Shown here: positions 1 to 13,000 of the stretch, one piece after another
Layout of the letters: each line of letters opens with the position of its first letter
How positions within the stretch are numbered: the stretch's first letter is position 1
Assembly: GCA_948567375.1 (NCBI GenBank)
Contig: OX419758.1
Location: 66,741,965 to 66,805,964, forward strand
Origin: Lunularia cruciata
Lineage: Eukaryota; Streptophyta; Marchantiopsida; Lunulariales; Lunulariaceae
Direction: 5' to 3'
Length of the DNA: 64,000 bases
The notes under the pieces: model-generated
Database searches by the model: none
What the model saw: only the letters and a program-made list of their open reading frames with translations
What the model was told of the DNA's origin: nothing
Translations under genes and position numbers: made by a program

Positions 1-1063
1 CAAACCAAATTCACCATAAACCAGACACTTCATTAATTATAATATGTAATGAATGCGTTATGGTGTGAGAAAGGGAAAATTCCATATCTTTTATTGTTTG
101 TGAATCATCTCTTATAGAGTGTGTTAATAATAAGGAACTTGGCCAGAATTCCATACCGAAACTCCTTTTTCTTCTTGCCCGCACTCGGACGAATTTAGTA
201 CATGTGTAATAATAATAATCTATCTAAAAATATACAAAACTTCATAAAATTATTTCAAAAACCCCTATTGCGTGTCGCTTTTCTCGAATCGGGTAGGGTT
301 CAAAGGTCTCTTCTCACGTCTCACTACAGTGTCACATTACCGTGAAAGTACGTGACGTGCGTGGAGGCGGTCCTCGTTCTCTATCCGGTCCTTATAACAA
401 ACGGTTAGATACAGTAATAAGCGATCTATTAAAGAGTCCTAGAACAACACTGAGCACAGTTGATCGGGCCCACTACTTAGTTCAAATATGAGCCCTGTCT
501 CGTTGCACCTTTTTGCCAGACTGCCAGTCTGCACAGAAGGAGTGACGCTTTTCCCCGATTTCCTCTTGGAGACGAATCCCTCAATCAAGAGCTCTTGTAG
601 ACCGTTTCTCGTTAAATGTGGCAGACGTGATTTGCTTTTGTTGGAGTCCCTATTGTGCAACTCTTTCTGTCCAGCGCTTGTTCCGTATACACGGACTGCC
701 TTTGTGGACTGGTTGGGAACCAGCAAGCCGAGTGGGAGACGGGGGTTGAAAGTGCCAATGCTTTAATTTCAAGTTAACAAGAAAGTTTGAAAGGATCAAC
801 GTGAGGGAAGATCATGATGAAGCAGATAAGTTTGAGGAAGAGAAGGAGGGCAATGGGGGATTTCCGTAGTAGAAAGACGAGGAGCTGACAGGCGGTGCGC
901 CTCTTTAGTGTCGTGGTTATGGGCGCTGAGAACGAATAGTTAAAAGGATGGGGGGAAAGTGTTGGCTAGGTTGCGATGGGATTGTGGTCGAGGCGATAAT
1001 CAATAATTGATTGTGGTTCTTGAATTTAGAGGAGATTTGAAGGCTTCCAGCTAGTGATTTGAA
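1..1063. other. 5' flank of the first gene, no gene recognised
   Basis: Intergenic and presumably promoter/5'UTR sequence of the gene starting at 1064. Short open frames occur on both strands around 439-766, but they overlap each other antisense and show no domain I recognise. The part from about 780 to 1060 is purine-rich and could be 5'UTR. I see no clear TATA box or other motif I can defend. Confidence 0.5.
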
Positions 1064-4000
1064 ATGGGGGACACTGAGCCTGAGTCTCCTGGAAGAAGGA
1101 TGAGCGACTATGCAGCTTCCATGAGCATGTCTTTGACTGTCATGAGTTTTAATCTACATCGGGAAAAGTCTACCGATGGAATCAATTCATGGGAGCACCG
1201 AAAGGAGCTCTGCGCTAATGTCATCAATAAATTCTCTCCCCTTATTGTCTGCACGCAAGAAGGTCTTTTCATGTCTTATCTCAACCTCCATATTGGCGTT
1301 GTTCGAGCTACCAGTCATTCCAGGAATAACTGTTCATTTAGCATGATCTTAAATGTTCAGTCAGCATGGTGGGGAACGCCGTAAAGATCAAACGATACTA
1401 GGTTTCTCAACTCATGTCGTGAGAACCTTTGCTTTCAGCACGTTGCTGAAATGCTGAACTCTGTAATCAGAGTTACACTCTGTCACCCCGTATGATTACC
1501 TTATGTCTGTCTCACTGGTCCCTTGTGCAGGTCTCAAATCTCAGCTGGAGGATTTATCTGCTTCATTACCTGGTAAGATTCCCAACATTACAGACACGAA
1601 ATGACTATGGGATTTCTTTTTCATGGGTGCCATTTGAGATTCGGACTAGTTCACTCACGAGATCGACTTCCATTTCGATCAAATATACGGTGTGAGTTTC
1701 GGTTTTGCTTCTCCACATTTGCCAGTAGTTCACATTCTCTCTTTTGGTGAAGGATACGAGCAGTTTGGGATATCGAGGAAAGGTCCAGATGACCCTAGTG
1801 ATGAGCACTGTGCAATCTTCTACCTCAGAGACAAGGTATTTCCTTTTCATTACATGACTTTGTTTTGAACATTATTCTGATTAAGACACGCTGAATCAAG
1901 TAAGGTGCATTACTCTATATGTACAGGTTGAGAAGATGGATGGAGGAACATTTTGGTTGTCTGAGTCACCTGCAGTACCCGCCAGCACGTCGTGGAGTGC
2001 TGAAGTTCCAGCAATCGCAACTTGGGTTATATCCTAATTTACGTTCATTGATTGAATATATTTGCACCTTGTTTTGGCATGCTTGATCTCCCAACGGTAG
2101 TTAGCGAAAGCCATTCACGTATCATGCGAATGCTGTATTACCGTTTCCAAGATCACCAGGAGGCTCCTTACTTCTTGTTACTTCGAGAACCATTTGCGCT
2201 TTCAAGAGATTGCAACTGTTTCTTGAATCTTTGTTATGATTTTGCTAGTGGCACAGACTGCTTCATTGACTGACCCATAATTAAAGGGACAAAGATCAAT
2301 TTCTTTGTAACCCGATTCCATACATGAAAAACATTGAAAAACTTAACTTGCTTACTTACACATTCCAGTTAAGGGGTGTGCAGCCACCAGGCTTTGCATT
2401 CCAGATTGTTAACACGCACCTGGATCGGAAGAGTTCAAGAGCCAGGCGTCGGGGTTCTCTTCTTATATGGCAGCACATCGCTACTCTTCCTCCAAGTTTG
2501 CCAGTGATATTTTGTGGTACTTTTAATACCGGGAAGGAATCTTCAGCCGGACGATTTCTTCTTGGCAGCTCACGGTATGTGTGTTCTATCCAGCATTGTT
2601 AACTTTGTCTTAAATCTCTCAGAAATGCAGCAGCTTAATTTGGTCCCCTCATCCTCGGCATCCTCAGCATCTGCTATCCTTCTTCCGCACACATCGTCAA
2701 TGAGTCCCTTACTATTGCGTGCGAGCGCTCCGATTTGGTATGAGTAATTTTCGTTGGGGGAGGATACTTCCCGGTGTGGACAGCAGGAATGTGAGAGTCT
2801 GAACATTTCTTCTCGGTCCTAGGATTTTGGAAACCCTGCCTACATGAAAAAGAACGGAATAGGGGCAACCGTTATACTTCAATTTTAGAGAGCTCACTTT
2901 TCCTAGGATCTTCCGGACAAACCTATAGTCTCCAGCAAGCATCTTTGCATTTCACTTGCTATCTTGCTACCCTCTGTTTTAAGTGGGAGGAAAATCGCTA
3001 ACAAAACTTGCTGGTTTCTTAGTTTCATCCTTTCAACGATGCTGTCTAAGGCGCGATAACTCACATTTGGATCAACTGCAGGGAGCATGGGTTAGCAGGA
3101 GATTTGAGAGATGCCTGGGGATGTTCTAGACGGCGTCGGAATGGAGGCATTGTCTACACGCAACACGCGTTTAGAGGTTAGAACTATAGGCTACTCCCAG
3201 AAGGAGATTCACGATATTGAAGGCAAAGATAATTAACATGCATAACACTTAATCTGTTTAACTTTAGAGCAATTCGAAGCTATTTCTGAAACTTTTAGTT
3301 TCAAATAGAGAAAGGGAACCGATAACCTCACCATAGTTTTTTCCCGGTAAACTCACTCCACCCCTCGTTAGCCTATAATTCTGCCAACTAACATACGACC
3401 CGAAGGTTCCTTGCTTGAATTTTCCAGTGATTCTCGTTCTTTACAGAAACGCGATTGGCCCGAAGGTTAACTCTTCCCCTATTAATACTTTTATATGACC
3501 AGAAGGTTCCTTGCTTGAGTTTTCCGGTGGTTCTCCTTCTTTATAGAAACGCGATTGGCCACAAAGTTAACTTTTCCCCTTATAATGCATTTTGTTGACA
3601 GTTCTTTGCTTGAATTTTCAAGTGGTTCTCTTTCTTTAGAGACTTATTTCAAAAAGCGCAAAAGGTGGTATTAGTATTGGTTGTATTTGCTGCCGCGCGT
3701 TAGAAAACTATAGTTGGTAGGCTATGGTCTTTCGATTGGCCCAATCGTGTGCCCTATAGTTGGTCGGCTAATGAAGCGTACGGTGAGTTGGAAAAGCTGT
3801 TGCTTTGGAAAGACTGTTGTTTTGTATTATACGATGTGCCATCAATATAATTGAACGTTTAGGCCAATCATATATATAACATACCCTAAAGTTGGCGGGC
3901 TAATTAATGAAGAGTGCAATGAATTGGAAAAACTGTTGCTTTGTATTGTACGATATGCTATCAATATAATCTATCGTTATCCTGCGGACCAATCACATAC

Positions 4001-4493
4001 CCTATAGTTGACAGGTTAACTAACCGCTGTTGAGGTGCGAAGAGTTAACCGAAAAACTACAATGAGGTTATCGGCTCCTTACAGAAAATGTCAATCAGGA
4101 AAATCAATCGTGAATGTAGGGTGAAAGGAATGCTGCCTTGGCCTTCGATTTGGATTTTAGAACTTCCGTGAACTAACAGCAGGTTTAACGAGGATCAATC
4201 TCTCAGGATGGTCGATCATTATCAAATTTATTTATTCTGGTTTGTTTGTAGGTGAGAAGCAGTCAACAATGGACATTCTGAAACTGGTGTTTATGGCTCT
4301 GTGCATGTGTTTCGACCGACAGAATCAGGACCTGCATGTGGACTGGGTGCTATTCCGTAGCCGCTCCCTTGCCCCAGTTTACAGCGAAGTGGTATGTGAC
4401 CATGTTAACGGTCGTTATCCGTCTGATCATTTCCCATTATATGTGGAATTTCAACTTCCTCGAAGTGTTGTGAGGCTCGACGAGGAGCTGTGA
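1064..4493 (+). CDS. Endonuclease/exonuclease/phosphatase (EEP) family protein, seven exons
   Basis: Inferred exons are 1064-1262, 1531-1572, 1753-1835, 1927-2025, 2369-2574, 3082-3176 and 4252-4493. All introns are GT-AG and the phases join to 321 codons plus TGA. The product has the EEP fold landmarks in order: SFNLHRE (metal-binding Asn) near residue 30, CTQEG (catalytic Glu) near 66, IVNTHLD mid-protein, CGTFN at the usual GDFN position, DWVLFR, and the terminal SDHFPLY with the Asp-His pair. The family hydrolyses phosphodiester or phosphomonoester bonds; the substrate here is unknown. Oddities: the GDFN Asp is replaced by Thr, and the exon 3 acceptor (1751-1752) and the exon 5 start are weak, so a few residues there could differ. 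The ATG at 1064 is the first Met in the first coding exon; a second in-frame Met lies 12 codons later. I see no signal peptide or membrane segment. The family assignment is firm; the exact subfamily is not. Confidence 0.85.
3315..4078. mobile_element. MITE-like foldback element in the last EEP intron, possibly Mutator-type
   Basis: The two ends are inverted repeats. The left end (GGAACCGATAACCTCA, from 3315) matches the reverse complement of the right end (TGAGGTTATCGGCTCC, to 4078), and weaker inverted similarity continues inward for roughly 70 bp. Candidate 9-bp target duplications are tagagaaag on the left and tacagaaaa on the right (7 of 9 match, one base out of register), which would fit a Mutator-like element. 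Inside are diverged direct repeats of about 110 bp near 3395-3645, and repeats containing 'ctatagttgg...ggctaa' near 3700-4020. No open frame is present, so it is non-autonomous. It lies wholly inside intron 3177-4251 and leaves the reading frame untouched. Confidence 0.6.
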
Positions 4494-6301
4494 GGTTTAG
4501 GTTTAAACCTCCAAAAGTAGATGAATCGAGGAAGGGTTGTATTGTAAGTTTGACTAGAGAGGTCCGATGACCACTAGCGGGGAAGGTCAGTGTAAGATAG
4601 GGATGTTTTCTCTTATATGAAATCAGAAATAAGAAGCAACGGACACTTATAACAAAACCGGAGTTTCACAGTGTCCTGTCGTGAAGTTGACGAAAGAAAC
4701 AGTATAGTTGAGAGGGCTGTATACTTCGGGCGTTTATTCCTTCTGATTCATTCTTCTGTATCCAACATATGATCTGTACATTGAGAGTTCTTTCCCCGTG
4801 CCGTTGTAGACGCGATGCACAAATATATATACTATCACGTATATCACTTTTATTACCATGTCTTGTGAAGTATATCACTTCGACACCATTCTCATTTTCT
4901 TCTGGATTACTGCACTTTTTGCGTGAATCATTCCTGCGTTATTCTGGTTAGAAGGCGCAAGAGACCATCCTGTTCTAACTTGTGAGTAATCATTCAGTAA
5001 TATAATAATATGTTGAGACACCATGCATTCCAAGTTTTGTAAATATCACACACTCGCCTTACACGGTTCTATCCAGTCTGGTGGGTAATTTCTGCAAGTT
5101 GGCCTCCTTATCGTGCGATCTATTTTCGACGGTGAAGTACAACACAAGTGTAGACTTTGATCAAGATACCAGATCTGGAGGTTATACCTTGTGTGGCATA
5201 TGCTTAAAAAGTCTCTCCGCTATTCTTCTGGTGCTCTTAGTCTAAAATGTTTTTGCAAAAGAGCGAATATGACCTTCAATTTTCATTTCGTAAGACCTTG
5301 CCGCTCTGATGCAGGCTAAGTTCCAGAGCTCCAATCCCGAGCACGATTCGTTCGCGACGTATCTGCTGGAGCATTCCTTGTTGCAGGTACTTCGGCAAAT
5401 ACCCATGAATATTAATATAAGTAACCGAATTTACAAAAGTCTGTTCTCGAGGAACAAACGAAACTGAAGCTCCACATCAACTTTTGAATCAAATTTTGTT
5501 GGAACTCATCTTAAACTTTTGAACTGGAAAAAAACGAGTGTGGAGAATGATGGGGTACCGGTTGGATAGTCGTTCTCATTCAAGAAGCGGTGTCCATCAC
5601 GAGCTTCAACAGCAATCGTGGATAGGTGACAAAGTTTAGTGCCACCATTAAATATCTTTTCCTCACGATAAATGGACACCACCCCTATATTCCTTGTTTA
5701 CAACCGTGGGGAAATCCGCCTTTTATTCAGTGGCACGTTTCTACTGGCGTCCTTTCTGCCTGGTTCTTCCTCGGGCCAGATATGTCGCACCCGAGATTGG
5801 GCACTTAAATAACGCGAAAAACTGTTGAATCCAAAAGGCACCTTCAGCAGGGAGGAGTTGGGTGAATGAGGAGACAAGCGCGGGTCGGCTAATGGGAAGC
5901 CGGGCCCACGGTCTGGACTGAGTGGAAGGCCGGGCTGCCGGGCTGCAGGCTCCGATGGAAAGCGGGTCCCGATGGGAACGAGCAGGGGTCGCATGGCAAA
6001 GGGGAATGGAACTGAGATAGAAGCTCTTCGGCGCAACAGAGAAACAGAGATGATTGTAATCTAACAGAAGTGGCAGGATTCCTGGCCTTGGTGTCACTGT
6101 CAAAGGGTGCAGGGGTATTCCAAAGTGGCAATTGATTTTCTGGAATGTCGGTGTGAGCAAGGAGAATTTGAAATCCGGTTGCAGTAAAGTGAGCACTGCT
6201 ATGTGGGGGAACATCATGATGTTGATGAGGAGATTCTAGGGTTGTTCTCTGTGAATGCGGGGTAGCTCCAGATCGAGACATGTGTGATTGAAATTATGGT
6301 G

Positions 6302-6324
6302 CATCGCTTGCAACGCAAGCGATG
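6302..6324. repeat. Perfect short inverted repeat (10-bp arms, 3-nt loop)
   Basis: CATCGCTTGC at 6302-6311 is mirrored exactly at 6315-6324 around the loop aac. It lies in the UPL7 upstream region. It could be a cis element or chance; function unknown. Confidence 0.6.
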
Positions 6325-6505
6325 TATCCAGATTTGAGATTAACAAAGAGAAGGTGGATGCGATTGTACCAATTAACTTAGTGTCAGATAATTGACATAT
6401 GCAATGCAACACTCTGATAGGGGCCCCAAGGTGAGCTGAATGTCTTTATCTGAATACGAACTCAAGTTTTATCACGGCGCAATACTGTCATCGTGTGAGT
6501 GTGTG

Positions 6506-6607
<102 letters not shown>

Positions 6608-7030
6608 TGGTAATTTATCAAACGTGCTTAGTCCGAAAGCTTGCTTGTTAATTCACTCAAACTTCTTCAATACCAGATAAATAGTTGCCAAATAGGTAGT
6701 AGGTCACTGTGTGGATTGGTCCATTTGTCGTTTCCAGTTCGTATGCTTTGGGTAGTCAGGATGAGGATGAGGTACCTCGTAAGTACCATAATTGCGGTTA
6801 AATTATAATTTCTTGAGTAAAACGCCAAGAACTAAGAGAAGATCGAGGGGAGATGTGCGTGCTGGAGAGTGCGGAATGGTGGGTAGTCTTGTAAATTCTT
6901 TCCTCGAGAAAGCTTGTCCCGTCTTTGCTCGAAGTTCCCTGCGCAATCTGGCGATAGTCTTTTTGATTCAACTTGTATGTAGTCAAGTCAGCTCACTGAC
7001 AGTTTCCCTGCCCTTAAATTATACAATCAG

Positions 7031-10000
7031 GTGTCTCTGAGAGGTGCAAGTAGGAAAGAGGAGTCTAGAGATGTTCTCCTGGAGAATGCCGCTCAAGCAA
7101 GAGCTTCTCGCCGTCTTGTTAGAAAATTTGCTGCCTCTGCTTTATGTATACAGGTAAAACTGTCCATGCCAATTCAGTTTCTCTTCTTGATTACATACTC
7201 CAAGGTGTCTGAAATCTTCTTTACTTCATGATCATTCTAGGAAGGAAGTAAGTTGCATTGGCATTAGCAGAGAGGCACACTGTCTTACTCCGCAGTGTGT
7301 GAACCTACGTGGGCCTGGATGTGAGTCAGACGTGGGTATGGAACCGGGTTGTTTACAACAGGTTCTGTATATCATTACGCAATATGTGAAACCTACAGCT
7401 AGAGGCATCTTACATCAGCACGTTTGAAATTATGTAGTCCCTTCACAGTGATATTTTCAGTCGGTATCTGCGTTCTGGCAAATATAGACGACCGGGTATT
7501 TGGATGTATAGTACTGTCCTGATCTGCTGTAAGTGATTATGGAGGTTGAGAGATTTAAATTTATGTTCTGGTCCTCGCAGAAGGTCTGGAGGGGGCGAAG
7601 GGTTGCTCGACAGGCAGCAGAGAGTGAATGCGCCGATTGGGACACAGAGATAATCAACAATCAGCAGAAACATGGCCCCTATACTGCAGATGACATATCT
7701 AAGAAGGTCCTCAGGCCTTTTCTCTTCCTTGTTAGTCATACTTCTGGCCGGTGTATACACAATTCAACAGGAGCCAAGGACACCAACAGAATTACTGCAT
7801 GCTTCAGGGTTCTTTTGGAAAGCATCATGACCACTGGTAAGCTTTGACTATTGTTACAGCCCAGTAGAAGTGCATCTTCTCTTATCGCTTTTTTAGTGTA
7901 GACCGAAGAGCGGTCGCTGTGAAGTAAGCGGACCTTTGCGTCATTTAGAGATTCATAGACCGGCGACCCAGGAATTAGCAGCTGGATTAGCAGGGCTAAG
8001 CAAATGCTGTACGTATGTAATTGACTTACATAATCATGCCCCAGAATCAGATTACATCAGTAATTTTAATTGCTTGAATGGATCACTGCACATCATGTTT
8101 GGGTGTGGTGGTTGTTTTGTATGTTACTTTCTCAGGTTGGCCCTGCAGATGGTCTAATTTTTGTGAGATGTGTCGGCAGATTCACGAAGCAACTACTGCT
8201 CCCTAGCGGTTGGATCTGCAGAGGAACAAGCTAGATGGATTTTCCAAGCCCACAAGATTTTGGAACTGTGCAGCGCGGTACTAGCCAACGATGCCTGTGG
8301 ATGGCAGAGTTCAAGTGGATTACCAGGGTTGGCTATGCAGGTTATGGTCGCTATGACGGATGCTAGTATGTGGAGAGGTCTGTCCCAGCAAGAAAACAGA
8401 GACAAGGCCAACGCTGCTGTGTTGAGTCTGCTTAAGTGGTTGGTGAACGGGGACTCAGGACTCTTTTCGGCCGTTCGATCTTATATTTTGACTAACTTTC
8501 CAATTCCAAACTCTCGCACGGACTATGATCATCCTCCAGAAAGGGACAAGTTAATAATCAAAACAAGCTGGCTGGCCATAAGCATGGCTTTGCGACCCCT
8601 AATTGTTTTATCTGTTGCTTCTCCAACTGAACAAGCAGCAGCCGAAGAGTGCCAAAAATTGAGGGAATCATCTGCTCGTGCAGCTGAGAACTTTGCTGCA
8701 TATGTTCTTACAATACCTTTCCTGGTTCAGCGCATCCCTCCTTCACTTGTTTCTGCTCTTCAACACCCTTCTGCACTGGCGCCTTGTCTCCGATCTTTTA
8801 GGGTGAGTATTATCTGAAATACACCTCTTGTTGAAGTCCCCTGTATACTTTCATTGAGTGCTAAACAGAGCATCATGACCTAGACATCGTAGTAGATCCC
8901 CCGTTAAGTGGGTGTGGGTGTGGATCCCCCGTTCTGAGAACGGCTTCTGCTCCCAATATTTATACATCATGTGTAGGCTATAAGTACCGCCAATCTTTGA
9001 ACATCTTTTCCTGAAGTAAAACTTTCAAAGTACTTTTCTTAAACGATCTTACTCCAACGCTCCTCGACTTACTTCCCACTTTTTGCCCAAGATGGAAAAT
9101 ACAGAAGCGATTGGTTCTTGTGTACCCAGTTGCATGCTCAATTTGAGTGACTTCATTCGCTTCTGCATTCAGTTTCTAACTGTTTCTAACAAATAGGATG
9201 AATCTTGCAGGTTTCAATGAACGGACTGATGAAGGCAGCAGCTTCACCTCTTCATCAGATGAATCAAGTAGAGCAGGAACTTGAATACTTTCCTCCTTCA
9301 TTGTGGGCTTTGGCTAACCTTATAAGTCTGGCTTCGAAATCAGGCTCCGCTATTACGAAGGGAAAGGACCTTGTGGGTAGTTTTATTACAGGGTTGGATT
9401 GTGAGGATTATGTACAGGCTCTTTGTTGTCTGTTAAGTGATCTGAGCTCCTGGATTGAAAGTAAGCAGCAGCAGCAGCGTTTTAGATGTAGATATACTTC
9501 TGAGGACGACGGTGAAGGTGATGGGAATCAGTTTGGGATATTTATGATCAATTCTCCTCGTGATCTTGAAGATGACTCAGACGGTTTTGCTGCTGTTCTC
9601 CAACTTCTTCACGAGAACTTAAAACCTGTTCATCAGAGCTGGCATCTCCAACAATTACTGGAGGCATGTGACAATCCCTCTAGAATTACAAATTTGAATC
9701 CTGGCGGGATCCAAGCTTCGCAAGGGTGGCCAGTAGTCACCAAAAAGCCACTTGGACTACCGGAGGTGGCAAAACTTTACACGAACTTGTTAACAGCTTT
9801 TACTGCTTTCAAACTAAGTGGTGGATCCTATCCAATCTTGGATGTCCTAGCACTTTCCAAGTCACTCTTTCCTGCTCTGTGGGATTGGCTTAGGTATTCT
9901 CTTAATCTACCATCACCAGCCGGATATTCTTCAAAGTCAGCAGCTCAGACAAGTAGAAGCTCATCCATTCCGAAAGATGGTACTGGAACCAAAGCCGCAG

Positions 10001-13000
10001 GAGGGAAGTGGGCTGCAGCACTTGTCCTAAGAATGAGGACAAGAAATTCAGGTGCAGAGGGCAGTTCAACAGCCGATAAAGTTGGAAGCTCAAGTCAAGA
10101 AAAAGTGGAAAGTGCGGGAGACTCTGAAGTTGACATGGGCATCGCACAAATATGGGCTTTAGAATCTATGAGGAAGGGTCCTGCGGGTGTCCCAGCAGAT
10201 GCTATACCAGTTCTGTCCCTTTTCTGTGCCTCGTATGCGCACTCGCTAGTTGTGATGGACGATGAACAGTTCTACGAGAGACAGGTATGAGACTTCGCTG
10301 TAAAGAACTCGTGCTATTTCCTACTCAGGTGCAAAAACTTTATCCTCTGGAACTCTTCTGCTTTTATCTCATAGCTCACTGCATTGCGTGTGCCAATTGA
10401 CCTTTCAAGTTCAACAGATGGCCTTCTTTTGCTGTCTCATCATTATCAAACGTCGTAGTCTTTCAGATCAGTGGCAGATAGTAGAAGACATGATATTCGG
10501 AGATTGGTTTCCATGATATTGATGTTGCAGAAGAGTAGTCCGGTTATGTTCTACAAAAGTACGGCAGCATGTTTCATGTTTCGGGAAGACTTTCTCCGTG
10601 TAGATAGGCTCTGATCTTAGATATTCCTTCATGGGACTTTTTGAACCTGATGTCTTGATGAACTTAACGTTGATGTGCTAAGTCTTAAGAGAAAGATCGA
10701 AGTGGAGGGTTATGTACAAATTTGAAGCATACCAAACTTTACATCTAGCTAACATCGAGAACTTCATCTTTGCTTCTTGCTTGACGCGATGAGTGTGTTG
10801 TTACTCTTGCAGGTCCCTTTCACTTTAGAGCAACAACGGATCATAGCCGCAATGTTAAACACAATGGTTTACAATGGACTCATGACTCCTTCTAAAGGTC
10901 AAGATGCCTCTTTGATGGATGCAGCGGTAAGATGTCTGCGTGCATTGTACGAAAGGGATTGTCGACGTAACTTTTGTGATGCAGCCTTGTGGCTCGCGCC
11001 TGCTACTTCGTTAGACCTACGTACTGCCGCTGCAGCACGCGCACATCATGAAGTTGCCACTGCATCTGCCAAGAAGGGTGAATCTTTCCAGGGTACTGGA
11101 CTGGGTGCCGTGCTCACAACTATCCCTCACGTCCTTCCGTTTGAGAAAAGGTTCTTGTTCTTAGCCTCCTTTGTAGTTTCCTAACTCATATTTTACGAAG
11201 TTTTCTGGTTTCCTTGGAAGATTTCGTGTTCCTCCACCATACCCCTAATATAAAGCTTAACGCAGGACTTCACGGATTTCTCTTTACTTACGACTAGACA
11301 GTATTTACATGTAAGAGTTTAGGCTTTTTCCACTCGCAAAACCAGTTTTGAGGCTGAAAGCAGCCAAAGAAAGTGAACTAAACGGGTCGGTGAAGTTCCA
11401 AATCTGCTAAATAGGAAGTAGACTGCATCAGTTACAACCTCATATAGAACTTAGACGCGTCCGAAATTTATGACCTTTGATGACAAACAATTGTCATATA
11501 ACTAAACTGTCCTTCACAATTGTTTCTAGAAAGATGCTTCTCACCAAGGACATGGTTGTAGATGCCTTTTGAAGTTTGTTTTCTGGCCTCACTGGTATTT
11601 ATAATGCAGGGTATACATTTTTAGAGATCACGTGAAGCAAGACAAGTCAAAGAGGACTGGAGGAGAGGCAGGAGGATCAGGACCAACTATTGAGATCGCT
11701 GTTCGACGGGACCATATTGTAGAGGATGGGTTTGCACAACTTACTGGCTTGGGGCCTAAATTGAAACATTGCATCAATGTCTCATTTGTAAATGAACTGG
11801 GGCTGCCAGAAGCGGGATTGGATTACGGTGGTCTATTCAAAGAGTTTCTTACAAATCTTGCAAAGTCTGCATTCGATCCCGGGTGAGATTCCAGTAGTAT
11901 ACTCCTTGTACAGTGTAAAGGCTTTTGCTTCCTATCGTATCCACTGAGGTGCACACACTAATGATGTTGAGCTTGTTCAGGTATGGTATGTTTGTACAAA
12001 CTGCTACAGAAGAAGGCCTGCTTTATCCACATCAAGCTGCTGGAAGTCTAGGACATGGTTTGCAGATGATTGAGTTTCTAGGGCAGATCATTGGGAAGGC
12101 ACTTTATGAAGGCATCCTCTTGGAGTATTCCTTTTCACCTCTCTTTGTATCAAAGTTGCTAGGCCGTTCTAGCTTCCTTGATGACCTGTCAAGTCTTGAT
12201 GCTGAGCTACACCGAAATCTTATGTACCTGAAGGTTAGAATCTCCTTGTTTGCACCTTTTGGTCCTGCATCCGCTCACCCTATCTTCCAACTGAGTTTAT
12301 TTAGTACCTAGAACCGGTTGCGCGTTGGCGTCAAATTCTGGAGCCTTGATCCAAAACTGATTTGATTAGCAAAAGGGATCCGTCCCCTTGGTTACGTGAG
12401 GATTGAAGCCAACGTACTAACTTCTGTTTTTCCGGCCTGCCTTGACAGCATTATGAGGACGATGCCCGGGACCTTGCACTGGATTTCACTGTCACTCAGG
12501 AGCTTTTTGGCAAGCACACCGTCGTTGAACTACTTCCCGGTGGAGCCGATATAGCTGTGACAAACGAGAACAAGCTTGCTTATGTTTACGCAATGGCTGA
12601 TTACAAACTGAACCGACAGGTAAGGCTGCACTGCCACATGTTTAACAGTGGTTACATGGACGAGTAGGCCCTTCGAAGGGCTCATTCTGAAGCTTCTTTC
12701 GATTTTATCTAACTTCTCAAAGCTGTGAATGCAGATGAGACCGATAATACAAGCCTTCATCAAAGGCTTGTCTGACCTTATAGCCCCTCCCTGGTTGGGT
12801 CTGTTTAATGCAAAGGAATTCAATCAGGTATTGTTTATTTTCTGGACATGGAGTTGCCTAAATCTTTTCTGGTCTCGCGATGTAGGTGTGGAGTTCTCTA
12901 CACCATAATTATCCTTAACTTTTAAGTAAAGTAATACTGACTTCGAGTGGAAGAGGATGTTGGGTTGTCAAACTCTTCACTAGTGAGATTGCATAGCTCT

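Noticed and set aside
439-766. Antisense pair of open frames upstream of the EEP gene
   Set aside because: Mutually overlapping on opposite strands with no recognisable motif; probably chance in a CpG-containing flank.
5698-6281. Three overlapping - strand open frames (112, 158 and 130 residues)
   Set aside because: They overlap in all three frames over a GC-rich stretch, which suppresses stops by composition. None shows a domain, and Pro/Ser/Leu-rich readings look like noise.
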